DNA of 40,089 nt from Oscillospiraceae bacterium (GTDB lineage: Bacteria; Bacillota; Clostridia; Oscillospirales; Oscillospiraceae). A program made the translations under genes and the position numbers. Positions 24,539 to 32,672 of the stretch are shown in pieces. The notes below the pieces were generated by a model, which was not told the DNA's origin, made no database searches, and saw only the letters and a program-made list of their open reading frames with translations. Within the stretch, counting starts at the first letter, position 1; every line of letters starts with the position of its first letter. Location of the stretch: contig JAGBQR010000002.1 in assembly GCA_017632775.1 (NCBI GenBank), positions 1-40,089 of the forward strand, given 5' to 3'.

Positions 24539-26014
24539 TTATACCTCCGCAGTATAGAACTGTTCGATTTTTTCTTTTCCTTCACAGATCCTTCCTATCG
24601 AGCCGATGTATTCCAGGGGATATTTCGGCGCCATGATCCGAATATTCCGGGTGTCTCCCGGTTTTACGAGTTTGGTCGATCCTCCTCCGCCCATGGCAAG
24701 AATCGAACAGAGTTCCTCCATGATGCAGATGTTGTACAGATTTGCAGAACCCGGTTTCGTCCATCCGATGTTTTCGAAGCCTCCGGACATGAACTTCTGG
24801 CGGTAGAGATAATAGGGTCCATAGCCGTTCTCCCGCAGCAGGCTCCGGGACAGATCCAGCATCTCCGCGACTTCCGCCCCGGAAGGAATCCGTGTCTTTT
24901 CCAGGGTGATCCTTGATCCGTTTTTCAGAGAAAGCGTATGGACGGTAATGTTTTCCGGTCCCAGTTCCAGGACCGTTCGAAGCGTCTTTTCAAAACCGGA
25001 TACGCTGTCCTCCGGAAGACCGGCGATCAGGTCCATGTTCACTTCAAATCCGCCGACTGAACGGACTTTTTCCAATGCCGCGAGGATATCCTCCGCGGAA
25101 TGCCTTCGCCCGATCACTTCAAGGATGCGGTCCGACATCGTCTGCGGGTTCACGCTCACGCGCGTCACTCCGTGTCTTTTCAGGATCCGGAGCTTATCCC
25201 CGGTGATGGTGTCCGGTCGTCCGGCTTCGACTGTATATTCCTGCACAGCGGAAAGATCGAACGCTTCCTCCAGTTCGGTGCAGAGCCGATCCAGCTGCTC
25301 CCCGGAAAGCGTGGTGGGTGTTCCGCCTCCGAAATAGACGGATACAGGACGAAGTCCGCAGCGCCTGACCTGAGAGGCCGTCGCCCGGATCTCCTTCTCC
25401 AGCGCCTCCAGAAAAGGTCCCATCAGTTTCATACTCTTTTCGACCGACTGACTTACAAAACTGCAGTAAGCACAGCGGGTCGGGCAGAAGGGGATGCCGA
25501 TATAGAGGCAGACGTCCTCCTGGCGCAGCCGTGAAGCCGCCTCAAGGGTATAGTACGCAGTATCCGCGCAGAGCTCCGCACGTTCCGGTGAGACATCGTA
25601 CTCGTTTTCGAATCGTCTGCGTGCTTTTTCCCGGTCCTTTTCCTCATCCAGGAGGCGGCAGAGGATCTTTCCCGGACGGACCCCGGTCAGAGCGCCCCAG
25701 GGCGGTTTCGACACTCCGGAGTTAAGCGCTGCCTGGTAGATCGCATTTTTCACAAGGCGTTGGCCTGTCCTGTTCTCCTCCAGCCCGTTCGTTTCATCGG
25801 AAAGCACTGCAGTATCTTCCCCTTCGAAGGTCTCTCCCCCGATGATCAGCCGGCAGCAGGCGCTCCGCTCCGGTCCGTTCCTCCGGTATGAGACCTCCAT
25901 CCGGTCACCGTCGGGGAGCTTCTCCGGGTATTCCGGTCTTTCCTCAGGAAACAGTGTGAGAAGCATTTGTTCGACCGCGTATTTATACTCATGTCCGATC
26001 AGCCAGATTTTCAT
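24539..26014 (-). CDS. hemZ: HemZ, coproporphyrinogen-III-oxidase-like radical SAM protein; probable leaderless start
   Basis: A 491-residue radical SAM protein related to HemN; HemZ members are annotated as coproporphyrinogen dehydrogenases. Cluster ligands Cys177, Cys181 and Cys184 are in CPTRCAYCSF, followed by VSVYFGGGTPTTLS (SAM-binding Gly-rich motif). A 165-residue N-terminal domain (MKIWLIGHEYKYAVEQML), ALTGVRPGKI and the GFENIGWTKPGSANLYNICIM-type C-terminal region distinguish HemZ from HemN. No SD lies before the ATG at 26014; TATAAT ends seven bases upstream, pointing to a leaderless or near-leaderless mRNA. The longer open frame to 26086 lies upstream of that -10 and is rejected. 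Downstream is the kinase gene. Confidence 0.93.
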   Translation of the reverse strand: MKIWLIGHEYKYAVEQMLLTLFPEERPEYPEKLPDGDRMEVSYRRNGPERSACCRLIIGGETFEGEDTAVLSDETNGLEENRTGQRLVKNAIYQAALNSGVSKPPWGALTGVRPGKILCRLLDEEKDREKARRRFENEYDVSPERAELCADTAYYTLEAASRLRQEDVCLYIGIPFCPTRCAYCSFVSQSVEKSMKLMGPFLEALEKEIRATASQVRRCGLRPVSVYFGGGTPTTLSGEQLDRLCTELEEAFDLSAVQEYTVEAGRPDTITGDKLRILKRHGVTRVSVNPQTMSDRILEVIGRRHSAEDILAALEKVRSVGGFEVNMDLIAGLPEDSVSGFEKTLRTVLELGPENITVHTLSLKNGSRITLEKTRIPSGAEVAEMLDLSRSLLRENGYGPYYLYRQKFMSGGFENIGWTKPGSANLYNICIMEELCSILAMGGGGSTKLVKPGDTRNIRIMAPKYPLEYIGSIGRICEGKEKIEQFYTAEV

Positions 26015-26021
26015 GGTATGT

Positions 26022-26050
26022 ATTATATCATACCGGCCCCGTGAATGCAA
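26022..26050 (-). promoter_or_regulatory. Promoter of hemZ, at the start codon
   Basis: TTGCAT (26045-26050), 17 bases and TATAAT (26022-26027). The -10 box is seven bases from the A of the ATG at 26014, so the transcript should start within about two bases of the start codon. Confidence 0.65.
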
Positions 26051-26057
26051 AAAATGC

Positions 26058-26086
26058 TTGAAAACCCTTGATAAATAAGGTATCAT
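26058..26086 (+). promoter_or_regulatory. Promoter of the CarD-family gene
   Basis: TTGAAA (26058-26063), 17 bases and TATCAT (26081-26086). It lies back to back with the hemZ promoter, eight bases apart. Confidence 0.55.
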
Positions 26087-26139
26087 AATACATAGAGGAG
26101 TAGTTTGGGGTATTGTCTGTTTTGAAATCGGAGTTTAAC

Positions 26140-26634
26140 ATGTATTCAGTCGGCGAAAAAATCATTTACGGAGAGAGCGGTGTCTGCACCGTCGATAAGA
26201 TTGCTCCCCTTGAGATCAGCGGCTCCTCTCCCGACAAGCTTTTCTATCACCTTACTCCGCTTATCGGAAGCGGCATGTTCTTCACGCCGGTGGATTCCGC
26301 CACCTACATGCGGCCTGTCATGAGCCGGGAAGATGCCGAGGCCTTCGTTCTGAGCATCCCCGGGATCTCTCCGGCCATATGCAACGACAACCGGTTCAAT
26401 CATGTGGATTCCTTCTATCGCGAACGTTTCAAGACGCACTCATTGGAAGACCTCGTTTCCGTGATCAAAGGGCTCTCGATCCGTCTCAGTGAAAAGAAGA
26501 CCCGCAGCACCCGGGCCGAGGCGACCATCCGGAGAGCAAAGGACATCCTGTACGGAGAACTTTCCGTCTCCCTGGATATGGACCTGAAAACCATCGAGTC
26601 CTATATCTGTGAAAAAACGGGGATTTCCGTCTGA
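26140..26634 (+). CDS. CarD-family transcription regulator
   Basis: A 164-residue protein. Residues 1-60 match the RNA-polymerase-interacting domain shared by CarD, CdnL and TRCF (MYSVGEKIIYGESGVCTVDKI, with KLFYHLTPL and MFFTPVDSA), and the rest is helical (LEDLVSVIKGL, RRAKDILYGELSVSLDM). Such proteins bind the beta subunit of RNA polymerase and modulate open-complex stability. Start choice: ATG at 26140 with GGAG seven bases upstream; a TTG at 26113 would add nine residues and has a poorer SD. It is a single-gene unit. Confidence 0.9.
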   Translation: MYSVGEKIIYGESGVCTVDKIAPLEISGSSPDKLFYHLTPLIGSGMFFTPVDSATYMRPVMSREDAEAFVLSIPGISPAICNDNRFNHVDSFYRERFKTHSLEDLVSVIKGLSIRLSEKKTRSTRAEATIRRAKDILYGELSVSLDMDLKTIESYICEKTGISV

Positions 26635-26665
26635 TCCCGAACGGAGAGCAATTCAACATGAGAAC

Positions 26666-26699
26666 AAAGCAGGGGCTATCGAAACAGATCCCCTGCTTT
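26666..26699 (+). terminator. Terminator of the CarD-family gene
   Basis: A 10-bp stem (26666-26675 with 26690-26699) followed by TTTCTTTTT. Confidence 0.8.
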
Positions 26700-26710
26700 T
26701 CTTTTTCCTG

Positions 26711-26756
26711 AAAAACGGCAGGAATGCGGCGTTTATGCCGCATTCCTGCCGTTTTT
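26711..26756. terminator. Bidirectional terminator, mainly of the oligopeptide ABC operon
   Basis: A perfect 20-bp stem (26711-26730 with 26737-26756) ending in five As and five Ts; it follows the last gene of the minus-strand operon by about 14 bases. Confidence 0.93.
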
Positions 26757-26769
26757 CAGTTGTCTTCCG

Positions 26770-27057
26770 TCAGTGCAGGAACAGCCACGCGGCCGCGATA
26801 CCGGCGCCGAGAATGAGCAGGATCGGGCCAAAGGTCAGGAAGGCGGACAGGATGATCGCCAGCATGTCCCCTTTTTCCAGCTCAAGCTTCTCCTCTGTAT
26901 GGAATTCCTGCGCCTTGCGCTCCGCGTCAGCCAGCTCCTCTTCCGGGGAAAGTGTTTCCGGAACTTCCCGGTTCCCGGCGTTCACACTGTCCAGATAGCG
27001 CCGGTTCTTTTCCCGCATGATTTCCAGCCCGCGGTCGATCTTATGGCGAAACAGCAC
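26770..27057 (-). CDS. Small membrane protein at the end of the oligopeptide ABC operon
   Basis: A 95-residue protein: a basic N-terminus (about 1-30), an acidic, Glu-rich middle (31-64) and one or two C-terminal membrane helices (about 66-94). The GTG at 27057 begins one base after the stop of the oppF-type gene, with GGAG seven bases upstream inside that gene's 3' end; the ATG at 27018 has no SD. The tight coupling argues that it is a transporter accessory. No family is recognised. Confidence 0.65.
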   Translation of the reverse strand: MLFRHKIDRGLEIMREKNRRYLDSVNAGNREVPETLSPEEELADAERKAQEFHTEEKLELEKGDMLAIILSAFLTFGPILLILGAGIAAAWLFLH

Positions 27058-27058
27058 C

Positions 27059-28582
27059 TTACATCTCCGCTTCTTCCAGCATGTGGTGGCAGGCGACAAA
27101 ATGGTTCGGCCGTACCTCTTTCAGCTGGGGAATGATCTGTTTGCATTCTTCGGTGCAGTACTTGCATCTCGTATGGAACTTGCAGCCTTTCGGAGGATTG
27201 ACCGGACTTGGGATATCCCCCTCCAGAATCACCAGATCACGGTTGGCGTCCGGGTTCGTCGTAGGAATGGCGTTCAGCAGCGCTTCGGTATAGGGATGCA
27301 TCGGATGATCGAACAGTTCCTGTGAATCGGCAAGTTCCACGATGTTTCCCAGATACATGACACCGATACGGTCCGAGATATACTTGACGACCGAGAGGTC
27401 ATGGGTGATGAAGAGATAGGTATAGTTCTTCATCTCCTTCAGATCCTGCAGGAGGTTGATGATCTGGCTCTGGATGGAAACGTCCAGGGCGGACACCGCT
27501 TCGTCGCAGACAACGAATTTCGGCTCGGTGGAAAGCGCACGCGCGATCCCGATCCTCTGGCGCTGACCGCCGGAGAACTGATGCGGGTAGCGGTGGATGA
27601 AATACGGTGCAAGACCGCAGCTTTCCATGACCTCCAGGATCTTATCCTGTTTTCTGGGACTGCGTTTGGTGAAGTAGTTATGGGCGACCATTCCTTCACT
27701 GATGATCTGTCCTACCGTGAAGCGGGGATTCAGCGAGGAATAGGGGTCCTGGAAAATCAGCTGCAGGTCGCTTCTCAGATGGCGCATCTCATTGTAGGAG
27801 AGCCGCGCCAAGTCGATCCCGTCGTCGCGGAAAGCTTCCAGACGCTGAAACTCCTCATCGCCGGCATGCGCAGCGCGCAGCTCGTCCAGTCTGGCGTGAG
27901 CGGCATCCAGTCTGGCCTTATACTCTTCCAGTTCGCTGTTGAGCGTCTTCAGCTTATCTTCAGCCGCCTTCAGCTGCCGGTCACGGTTCTTCCCGTTTTC
28001 CTTGAGATACTTTTCGTCCTCCAGCTTTGACTCGGCCGGGATCTGTGCGTTGACCAGCCTGCTGTATTTCACGGAGAGATCATAGATCTCCGTAAGCACG
28101 GCTTTTGCCTCGGAGCAATCGGGAAGAGCATAAAAACCGCCGAATATGTTGGTGATATTCAGGAATGCCGCATCCGCGTCATGCTGCGCCTGCAGCATCT
28201 CCTCGTGGCGCTGTGCCCGCTGCTCATCGGAGGCTTTTTCAAATGCGGCCTCCGCGGAAGCCTTCTTTTCTTCCAGGCGTTTCACCTCGGCACGAAGCTT
28301 GTCGAAGTTCCGGATCGTATCCCTCACATATTTCGGCGCCACTTCATCCAGTGAGCGGCCGTAATACATGCTGCGTCCATCGGTCTGCTTATAGAGTTCG
28401 AGGATCGTACGTCCGAAGGTCGACTTTCCGCAGCCGGATTCACCGACCAGGCCGAGTGTCTCTCCTTCATAGATGTTGATGTCGATGCCGTCGTTGGCCT
28501 TGACATACATTCCCTTCTGTTTCAGAGGAAAGTACTGCTTCAGATTTGTGACCTTTAAAAGAACTTTTTTCTCTTCAGCCAT
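27059..28582 (-). CDS. Oligopeptide ABC ATPase, OppF/DppF type, with about 170-residue helical insert
   Basis: A 507-residue ATPase against about 320 in usual OppF/DppF. Walker A GESGCGKST is at 47-55. After SMYYGRSLDEVAP the protein has an insert of about 170 residues (82-255), mostly Glu/Lys/Ala-rich helix (RAEVKRLEEKKASAEAAF; AEDKLKTLNSELEEYKARL) around a short non-coil part (NIFGGFYALPDCSEAK). The normal sequence resumes at MRHLRSDLQLIFQDPYSSLN (Q-loop), then signature FSGGQRQRIGIARAL, Walker B FVVCDEAVSALDVS, and the OppF C-terminal zinc/iron-type cysteines (GCKFHTRCKYCTEEC). It overlaps oppD by eight bases. The insert would protrude from the nucleotide-binding domain. Confidence 0.9.
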   Translation of the reverse strand: MAEEKKVLLKVTNLKQYFPLKQKGMYVKANDGIDINIYEGETLGLVGESGCGKSTFGRTILELYKQTDGRSMYYGRSLDEVAPKYVRDTIRNFDKLRAEVKRLEEKKASAEAAFEKASDEQRAQRHEEMLQAQHDADAAFLNITNIFGGFYALPDCSEAKAVLTEIYDLSVKYSRLVNAQIPAESKLEDEKYLKENGKNRDRQLKAAEDKLKTLNSELEEYKARLDAAHARLDELRAAHAGDEEFQRLEAFRDDGIDLARLSYNEMRHLRSDLQLIFQDPYSSLNPRFTVGQIISEGMVAHNYFTKRSPRKQDKILEVMESCGLAPYFIHRYPHQFSGGQRQRIGIARALSTEPKFVVCDEAVSALDVSIQSQIINLLQDLKEMKNYTYLFITHDLSVVKYISDRIGVMYLGNIVELADSQELFDHPMHPYTEALLNAIPTTNPDANRDLVILEGDIPSPVNPPKGCKFHTRCKYCTEECKQIIPQLKEVRPNHFVACHHMLEEAEM

Positions 28583-29576
28583 GTTTCCGTTCCTCCTTGT
28601 TGGGATAGAAGCACCGGATCTCCTGATCGTCCGTGATCTTTGTCATAGGAGGCTCTTCTTCTCTGCACCGGTCTGTGGCATATTTGCACCGGGGAGCAAA
28701 CTTGCAGCCCTTCGGAAGATCCAGCGGATGCGGGACCGCGCCGGGAATGGCTTCGAGTCTTTCATTCGCCGGAGTATCCAGTCTCGGGATGGAAACAAGC
28801 AGGCCTTCTGTATAGGGATGGGAGTATTCAGATTTCGGATCGAAGATCACCCGGCAGGGAACGCGTTCCACTACCTGGCCGCAGTACATGACAGCAACAT
28901 AGTCTGCCATCTGATTGATAACGCCCAGGTCATGCGTAATGAACAGAATACTGGTCCCGCGTTCGCGCTTCAGATCATTCATAAGGCGAAGGATCTGCGC
29001 CTGGATCGTCACATCCAGAGCCGTGGTAGGCTCGTCTGCGATCAGCAGTTTCGGCTGACAGGCAAGCGCCATGGCTATCATGACACGCTGCCGCATACCG
29101 CCGGAGAGCTGGTGCGGATACTGTTTGGCCACGATCTGCGGATTCGGGATCTTGACCGAAGCGAGGATCTCTACAGACTTTTCCGCAGCCTGTTTCTTAT
29201 TCATTCCCTGGTGGACAATGAACACTTCCGAGAGCTGTTTTTCGATCGTGAACACCGGATTGAGACTGGTCATCGGTTCCTGGAATATTACAGAGATCTC
29301 GTTTCCGCGGATCTTATAGATATCCTCTTTGGAAACTTTCGTGAGATCCCGGCCGTTGAACCAGATCTCTCCGCTGTCGATATAGCCGTTTCCGTCCAGA
29401 AGGCGGAGGATACTCATCGCCGAAACGCTTTTCCCGGAGCCCGATTCACCCACGATGCCAAGAGTCTCCCCTTCCTTTACGGAATAGGAAGCATCGTTGA
29501 CCGCCTTGACGATACCGCGTTTGGTGGTGAAATAGGTATGGAGGTTTTTGACCTCAAGAAGATTTGTCTTTTCCAT
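28575..29576 (-). CDS. Oligopeptide ABC ATPase, OppD/DppD type
   Basis: A 333-residue ATPase with normal domain architecture: Walker [10 protein letters not shown]-loop [11 protein letters not shown], signature [15 protein letters not shown], Walker [18 protein letters not shown]-loop FITHDLGV and the cysteine-containing OppD/DppD C-terminus ([15 protein letters not shown]). Three ATGs occur in a row at 29582, 29579 and 29576; the third has the best spacing to AGGAG and is used. It is paired with the OppF-type protein as the asymmetric ATPase dimer of a peptide importer. It lies 12 bases after the permease gene. Confidence 0.93.
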   Translation of the reverse strand: MEKTNLLEVKNLHTYFTTKRGIVKAVNDASYSVKEGETLGIVGESGSGKSVSAMSILRLLDGNGYIDSGEIWFNGRDLTKVSKEDIYKIRGNEISVIFQEPMTSLNPVFTIEKQLSEVFIVHQGMNKKQAAEKSVEILASVKIPNPQIVAKQYPHQLSGGMRQRVMIAMALACQPKLLIADEPTTALDVTIQAQILRLMNDLKRERGTSILFITHDLGVINQMADYVAVMYCGQVVERVPCRVIFDPKSEYSHPYTEGLLVSIPRLDTPANERLEAIPGAVPHPLDLPKGCKFAPRCKYATDRCREEEPPMTKITDDQEIRCFYPNKEERKHG

Positions 29577-29588
29577 CATCATCTCTCC

Positions 29589-31448
29589 TTATCTTCCGTT
29601 GGCTTTCGGATCGAGCGCATCACGCAGGCCGTCGCCGATAAGGTTGATGCAGATACAGGTGATTCCGAAAATAGCACCGACAAACACCCAGTTCCACCAG
29701 TAGCTCTGAATAATCAGACTGTTGTTTGCGCCGGTAAGCATATTGCCCCAGGTCGGTGTCGGCAGAGGAACGCCGAAACCGAGGTAGGAAAGCGTGGACT
29801 CGGTGAGCATGGAAGTACCGAACGCGAGTGTGATGGTGACCAGGCAGACAGACATGACGTTCGGGATGATCTGGGAGAAAATGATCTTTCCTTCCTTGAC
29901 GCCGAGGGTCTTCGCCGCCACAACATACTCCATCTCGCGCTGGGCAAACATCTGGGCGCGTACCAGCCGGCAGATGCCCGGCCAGGAAAGGATACCCAGG
30001 ATGACCATGATGATGTACATTCTCTGTTCAATGGTAACTCTCGTGCCGAGAACAGCCGAGAGGATCATGCAGAACGGGATGAACGGCATGGAAGAGATGA
30101 CCTCCGCCAGACGCATGATCACCATGTCGACTACCCCGCCGAAGTATCCTGCGATGCCTCCGAGGATAACGCCGATGATGGTTTCGATGATCACCGCGAC
30201 CGCGCCGATCGTCATCGTCATCTTACCGCCGTTGACAAGACGTGCAAACACATCCCGTCCGAGCGTGTCCGTGCCGAGGATGAAGCCCTTGAGTCCCCAG
30301 TTGTGCAGGTGTCCGTCTTCATCGACCGCATAGTTTTGGAAGGATCCGGAATGGATCTTCACGATATGAGCATTCTGAGCTTCTTCCGGTACATCGCACT
30401 GGTTATAGCGATTGCTTCCCCAGGCAACGATCTCGCCGTTCTCCAGCCGGGCGCAGTAGTGATAACGCCCGCCCTCAATCTCGACCGCTGGAGCACTGAA
30501 TGCTGGCACCAGGTTTTCGCCCTTGGTGGTCGCGCCCCAGACGATGACGCTGCCGTCTTCCATCAGAGCCGCCACACTGTTCGTGCTTCCCGCGATGGAA
30601 ATCACGCCGCTCTGCGCAGCTTCAGGAACCTTCTGGACCGTTGACGAGGACGTGTATGCCGGGTTGACCACGGAGCCGTCATCCAGCAGGACCATGAATG
30701 CGTTCATGGTCAGTGCCACCTGCTTCACATGCTTCTGGACCTGGGTGCGGACATCCAGATCAACGAAATTCGTGTTGCCCCAGAGAAACAGCTGACCGTC
30801 CGCCGTGAGTGCCGCAGAGAACTGGTTGGACGCCTGGATATCGATGATCTCCATCCTGTGGCGCTTGTTGTTGGTCTGCAGTTCAAACGGCAGATCCAGC
30901 TGTCCGAGACGTTTGTTTCCCCAGCAGTAGATCGTTCCTTCCTCATCGAGAGCAACAGCATGGTCGGAACCGGCTGCCACACGCACGACATGCGCGGCCT
31001 GCACTTCTTCCGGGACATCCTTGAGATCGATGATCTTGGTAACTTTGCTCTTCCCCCAGACATAGACCTTTCCGAGGGTATCCACACCGATGGAGTAGTT
31101 CGGACCGACGGAGATATCGACCACGCCGTTCTCTTCCAGTTCCTTCGGATATTTCATCATGTCATACCCCGGAGCCAGGCTGGTGAGCGTACTGTCCTGC
31201 TCGCCGAGATCAAGCGTGACAAAGCTTGGAGCGATAAAAACGAAAAGTGCAATAATGATAAACAGGATGAGCGCGACCACCGCGATCGGCTGGGAGAAAT
31301 AGTTTTTCAGCACGACCCGGAACGGGCTCTGCAGCTGCTCCTCCGTATAGATGTCCAGTTCCTTGTTGGGGAAGAAGGCTCTGCGAATCCAGCGCCAGAG
31401 GAAGAATTCCTTCTTCTTGGAAGCATTCGTATTCTTTTCTTTACTCAT
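29589..31448 (-). CDS. Oligopeptide ABC permease, OppC/DppC type, with inserted RCC1-like beta-propeller
   Basis: A 619-residue permease, twice the usual 280-310. Residues 1-50 are cytoplasmic, 55-78 the first membrane helix, and 108-388 an insert of about 280 residues. It resolves into seven blades of about 40 residues, each with the RCC1 pattern (A-x-D-x-x-G-x-(I/V/L)-x-x-WG), for example ALDEEGTIYCWGN, ALTADGQLFLWGN, ALMEDGSVIVWGA and RLENGEIVAWGSN. The normal sequence resumes at LGTDTLGRDVFARLVNGGKM (391-410), then five helices and the coupling loop (VAAKTLGVKEGKIIFSQIIP). The insert is therefore outside the cell. Of two adjacent ATGs, the one at 31448 is seven bases from GGAGG; an upstream frame to 31481 is rejected. 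Confidence 0.92.
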   Translation of the reverse strand: MSKEKNTNASKKKEFFLWRWIRRAFFPNKELDIYTEEQLQSPFRVVLKNYFSQPIAVVALILFIIIALFVFIAPSFVTLDLGEQDSTLTSLAPGYDMMKYPKELEENGVVDISVGPNYSIGVDTLGKVYVWGKSKVTKIIDLKDVPEEVQAAHVVRVAAGSDHAVALDEEGTIYCWGNKRLGQLDLPFELQTNNKRHRMEIIDIQASNQFSAALTADGQLFLWGNTNFVDLDVRTQVQKHVKQVALTMNAFMVLLDDGSVVNPAYTSSSTVQKVPEAAQSGVISIAGSTNSVAALMEDGSVIVWGATTKGENLVPAFSAPAVEIEGGRYHYCARLENGEIVAWGSNRYNQCDVPEEAQNAHIVKIHSGSFQNYAVDEDGHLHNWGLKGFILGTDTLGRDVFARLVNGGKMTMTIGAVAVIIETIIGVILGGIAGYFGGVVDMVIMRLAEVISSMPFIPFCMILSAVLGTRVTIEQRMYIIMVILGILSWPGICRLVRAQMFAQREMEYVVAAKTLGVKEGKIIFSQIIPNVMSVCLVTITLAFGTSMLTESTLSYLGFGVPLPTPTWGNMLTGANNSLIIQSYWWNWVFVGAIFGITCICINLIGDGLRDALDPKANGR

Positions 31449-31461
31449 CATTATGCCTCCT

Positions 31462-32481
31462 TTACTTATCGATCCGGACACGCGGGTCGACCAGCGTGTA
31501 ACTCAGGTCCGTAAGCAGGACACCCACAAGGCTGACCAGTGTATAGAACATCTGCATTGCAAGAACGAGCTCATAGTCCGTGGTGTTCAGTCCGCTCCAG
31601 TACAGGCGTCCCGTACCGTTCAGCGAGAAGGTGTTCTCAATGACGAGTGATCCGCCTGTGAACACACTGATCATCCAGCCCATGATCGAGGTGGAAACCG
31701 GGAGCAGCGCGTTCCGCCAGGCGTGGCTGTAAATGACGACCTTTTCGCGAAGACCTTTGGCACGGGCCGTGCGGATATAGTCCTGCGAAAGCGTGTCCAT
31801 CATGGCTGCGCGGACTGTTCTCGTCATACCGGCAAGACCTGCGAAAACGAGGACCAGCACCGGGAGAGCCAGATAGTACATTCGGTCGAGAAACTCCCTT
31901 GTACCGGTGTATGTAGAGCCCGGTGTCTTGGCGCCTCCCGTTGGAAACCATCGCAGGAGTACGGCGAATACATAGATGAACAGGATACTGATCAGGAAGA
32001 TGGGAAGACTGTATCCCACAACGGTTGCCGCCTGGATGGCGCTGTCCCCCGCGGAACGGGCATGGACCGCGCAGTAGATGCCCAAAGGGATCGTAATGGC
32101 CAGCGTGAGGATCGTGGAAACAAAATTCAATATGATCGTGTTTTGCATCGGTGTTCCGATGATATCCACGACCGGCCGTTTGTAGCTGACCGAGTAACCG
32201 AAGTTGCCCTGCAGCAGGCCGCTGAACGTTCCGTCCACATCCCGCATGAAGCCCATCCATCGGGCATAGCGGATCAGCAGCGGCTGATCGAGGCCGAGTT
32301 GGCTGCGCAGTTCGAGATACTGCCTCGTCCACTCATCAGGCTTCAGTGTTTTCCGCAGCGGCTCCATCTGCACAAGGGCCGGATCGCTGGGAATGAGGTT
32401 GTAGATCGAATACATCATCAGCGAGACTACAAAGAACACAATGATGAGGTACAGGATCCTCTTCAGAAGATATTTTTTCAA
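31462..32481 (-). CDS. Oligopeptide ABC permease, OppB/DppB type, TTG start
   Basis: A 339-residue permease with six predicted helices. It has the OppB N-terminus (LLKRILYLIIVFFVVSLMMY, then NLIPSDPA), the large first extracellular loop and the coupling loop YIRTARAKGLREKVVIYSHA. The start is TTG at 32481, with GGAGGT nine bases upstream. An ATG closer to the SD is out of frame and encodes only Met-Val before a TGA that overlaps the TTG. It is co-transcribed with the OppC-type gene; 13 bases separate them. Confidence 0.92.
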   Translation of the reverse strand: MKKYLLKRILYLIIVFFVVSLMMYSIYNLIPSDPALVQMEPLRKTLKPDEWTRQYLELRSQLGLDQPLLIRYARWMGFMRDVDGTFSGLLQGNFGYSVSYKRPVVDIIGTPMQNTIILNFVSTILTLAITIPLGIYCAVHARSAGDSAIQAATVVGYSLPIFLISILFIYVFAVLLRWFPTGGAKTPGSTYTGTREFLDRMYYLALPVLVLVFAGLAGMTRTVRAAMMDTLSQDYIRTARAKGLREKVVIYSHAWRNALLPVSTSIMGWMISVFTGGSLVIENTFSLNGTGRLYWSGLNTTDYELVLAMQMFYTLVSLVGVLLTDLSYTLVDPRVRIDK

Positions 32482-32534
32482 ACCATTATGACCTCCGTTC
32501 CTTTTTTTGACGATCTCTCACGATAGCATAAATC

Positions 32535-32586
32535 GCAAAAGCAGGAAAAGGAGTCCCGCGTGAGAGGCTGCTTTTTCCGCTTTTGC
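32535..32586 (-). other. Second intergenic hairpin before the oppB gene
   Basis: An 8-bp GCAAAAGC/GCTTTTGC stem (32535-32542 with 32579-32586), extended by further A/T-rich pairs with a mismatch, encloses about 20 unpaired bases. It lacks a U-tract. It may shape mRNA stability between the binding-protein and permease genes. Confidence 0.45.
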
Positions 32587-32610
32587 CATGTGCATTTTTG
32601 AGGCGACAAA

Positions 32611-32634
32611 GGGCCTCCTTTTGAAGGGAGGCCC
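32611..32634 (-). terminator. Intergenic hairpin after the oligopeptide-binding-protein gene
   Basis: An 8-bp GC-rich stem (32611-32618 with 32627-32634) is followed on the minus strand by TTT only. It is likely a leaky terminator or 3'-end stabiliser. Confidence 0.6.
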
Positions 32635-32672
32635 TCCGCGTCAACAATTGATTAAGATGGTTCTCTCAGAGA

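Noticed and set aside
28473-30644. Long plus-strand open frame (723 codons) across oppD, oppF and oppC
   Set aside because: It spans three overlapping real genes on the other strand and shows no domain; it is rich in Asp/His/Arg as expected for an antisense frame.
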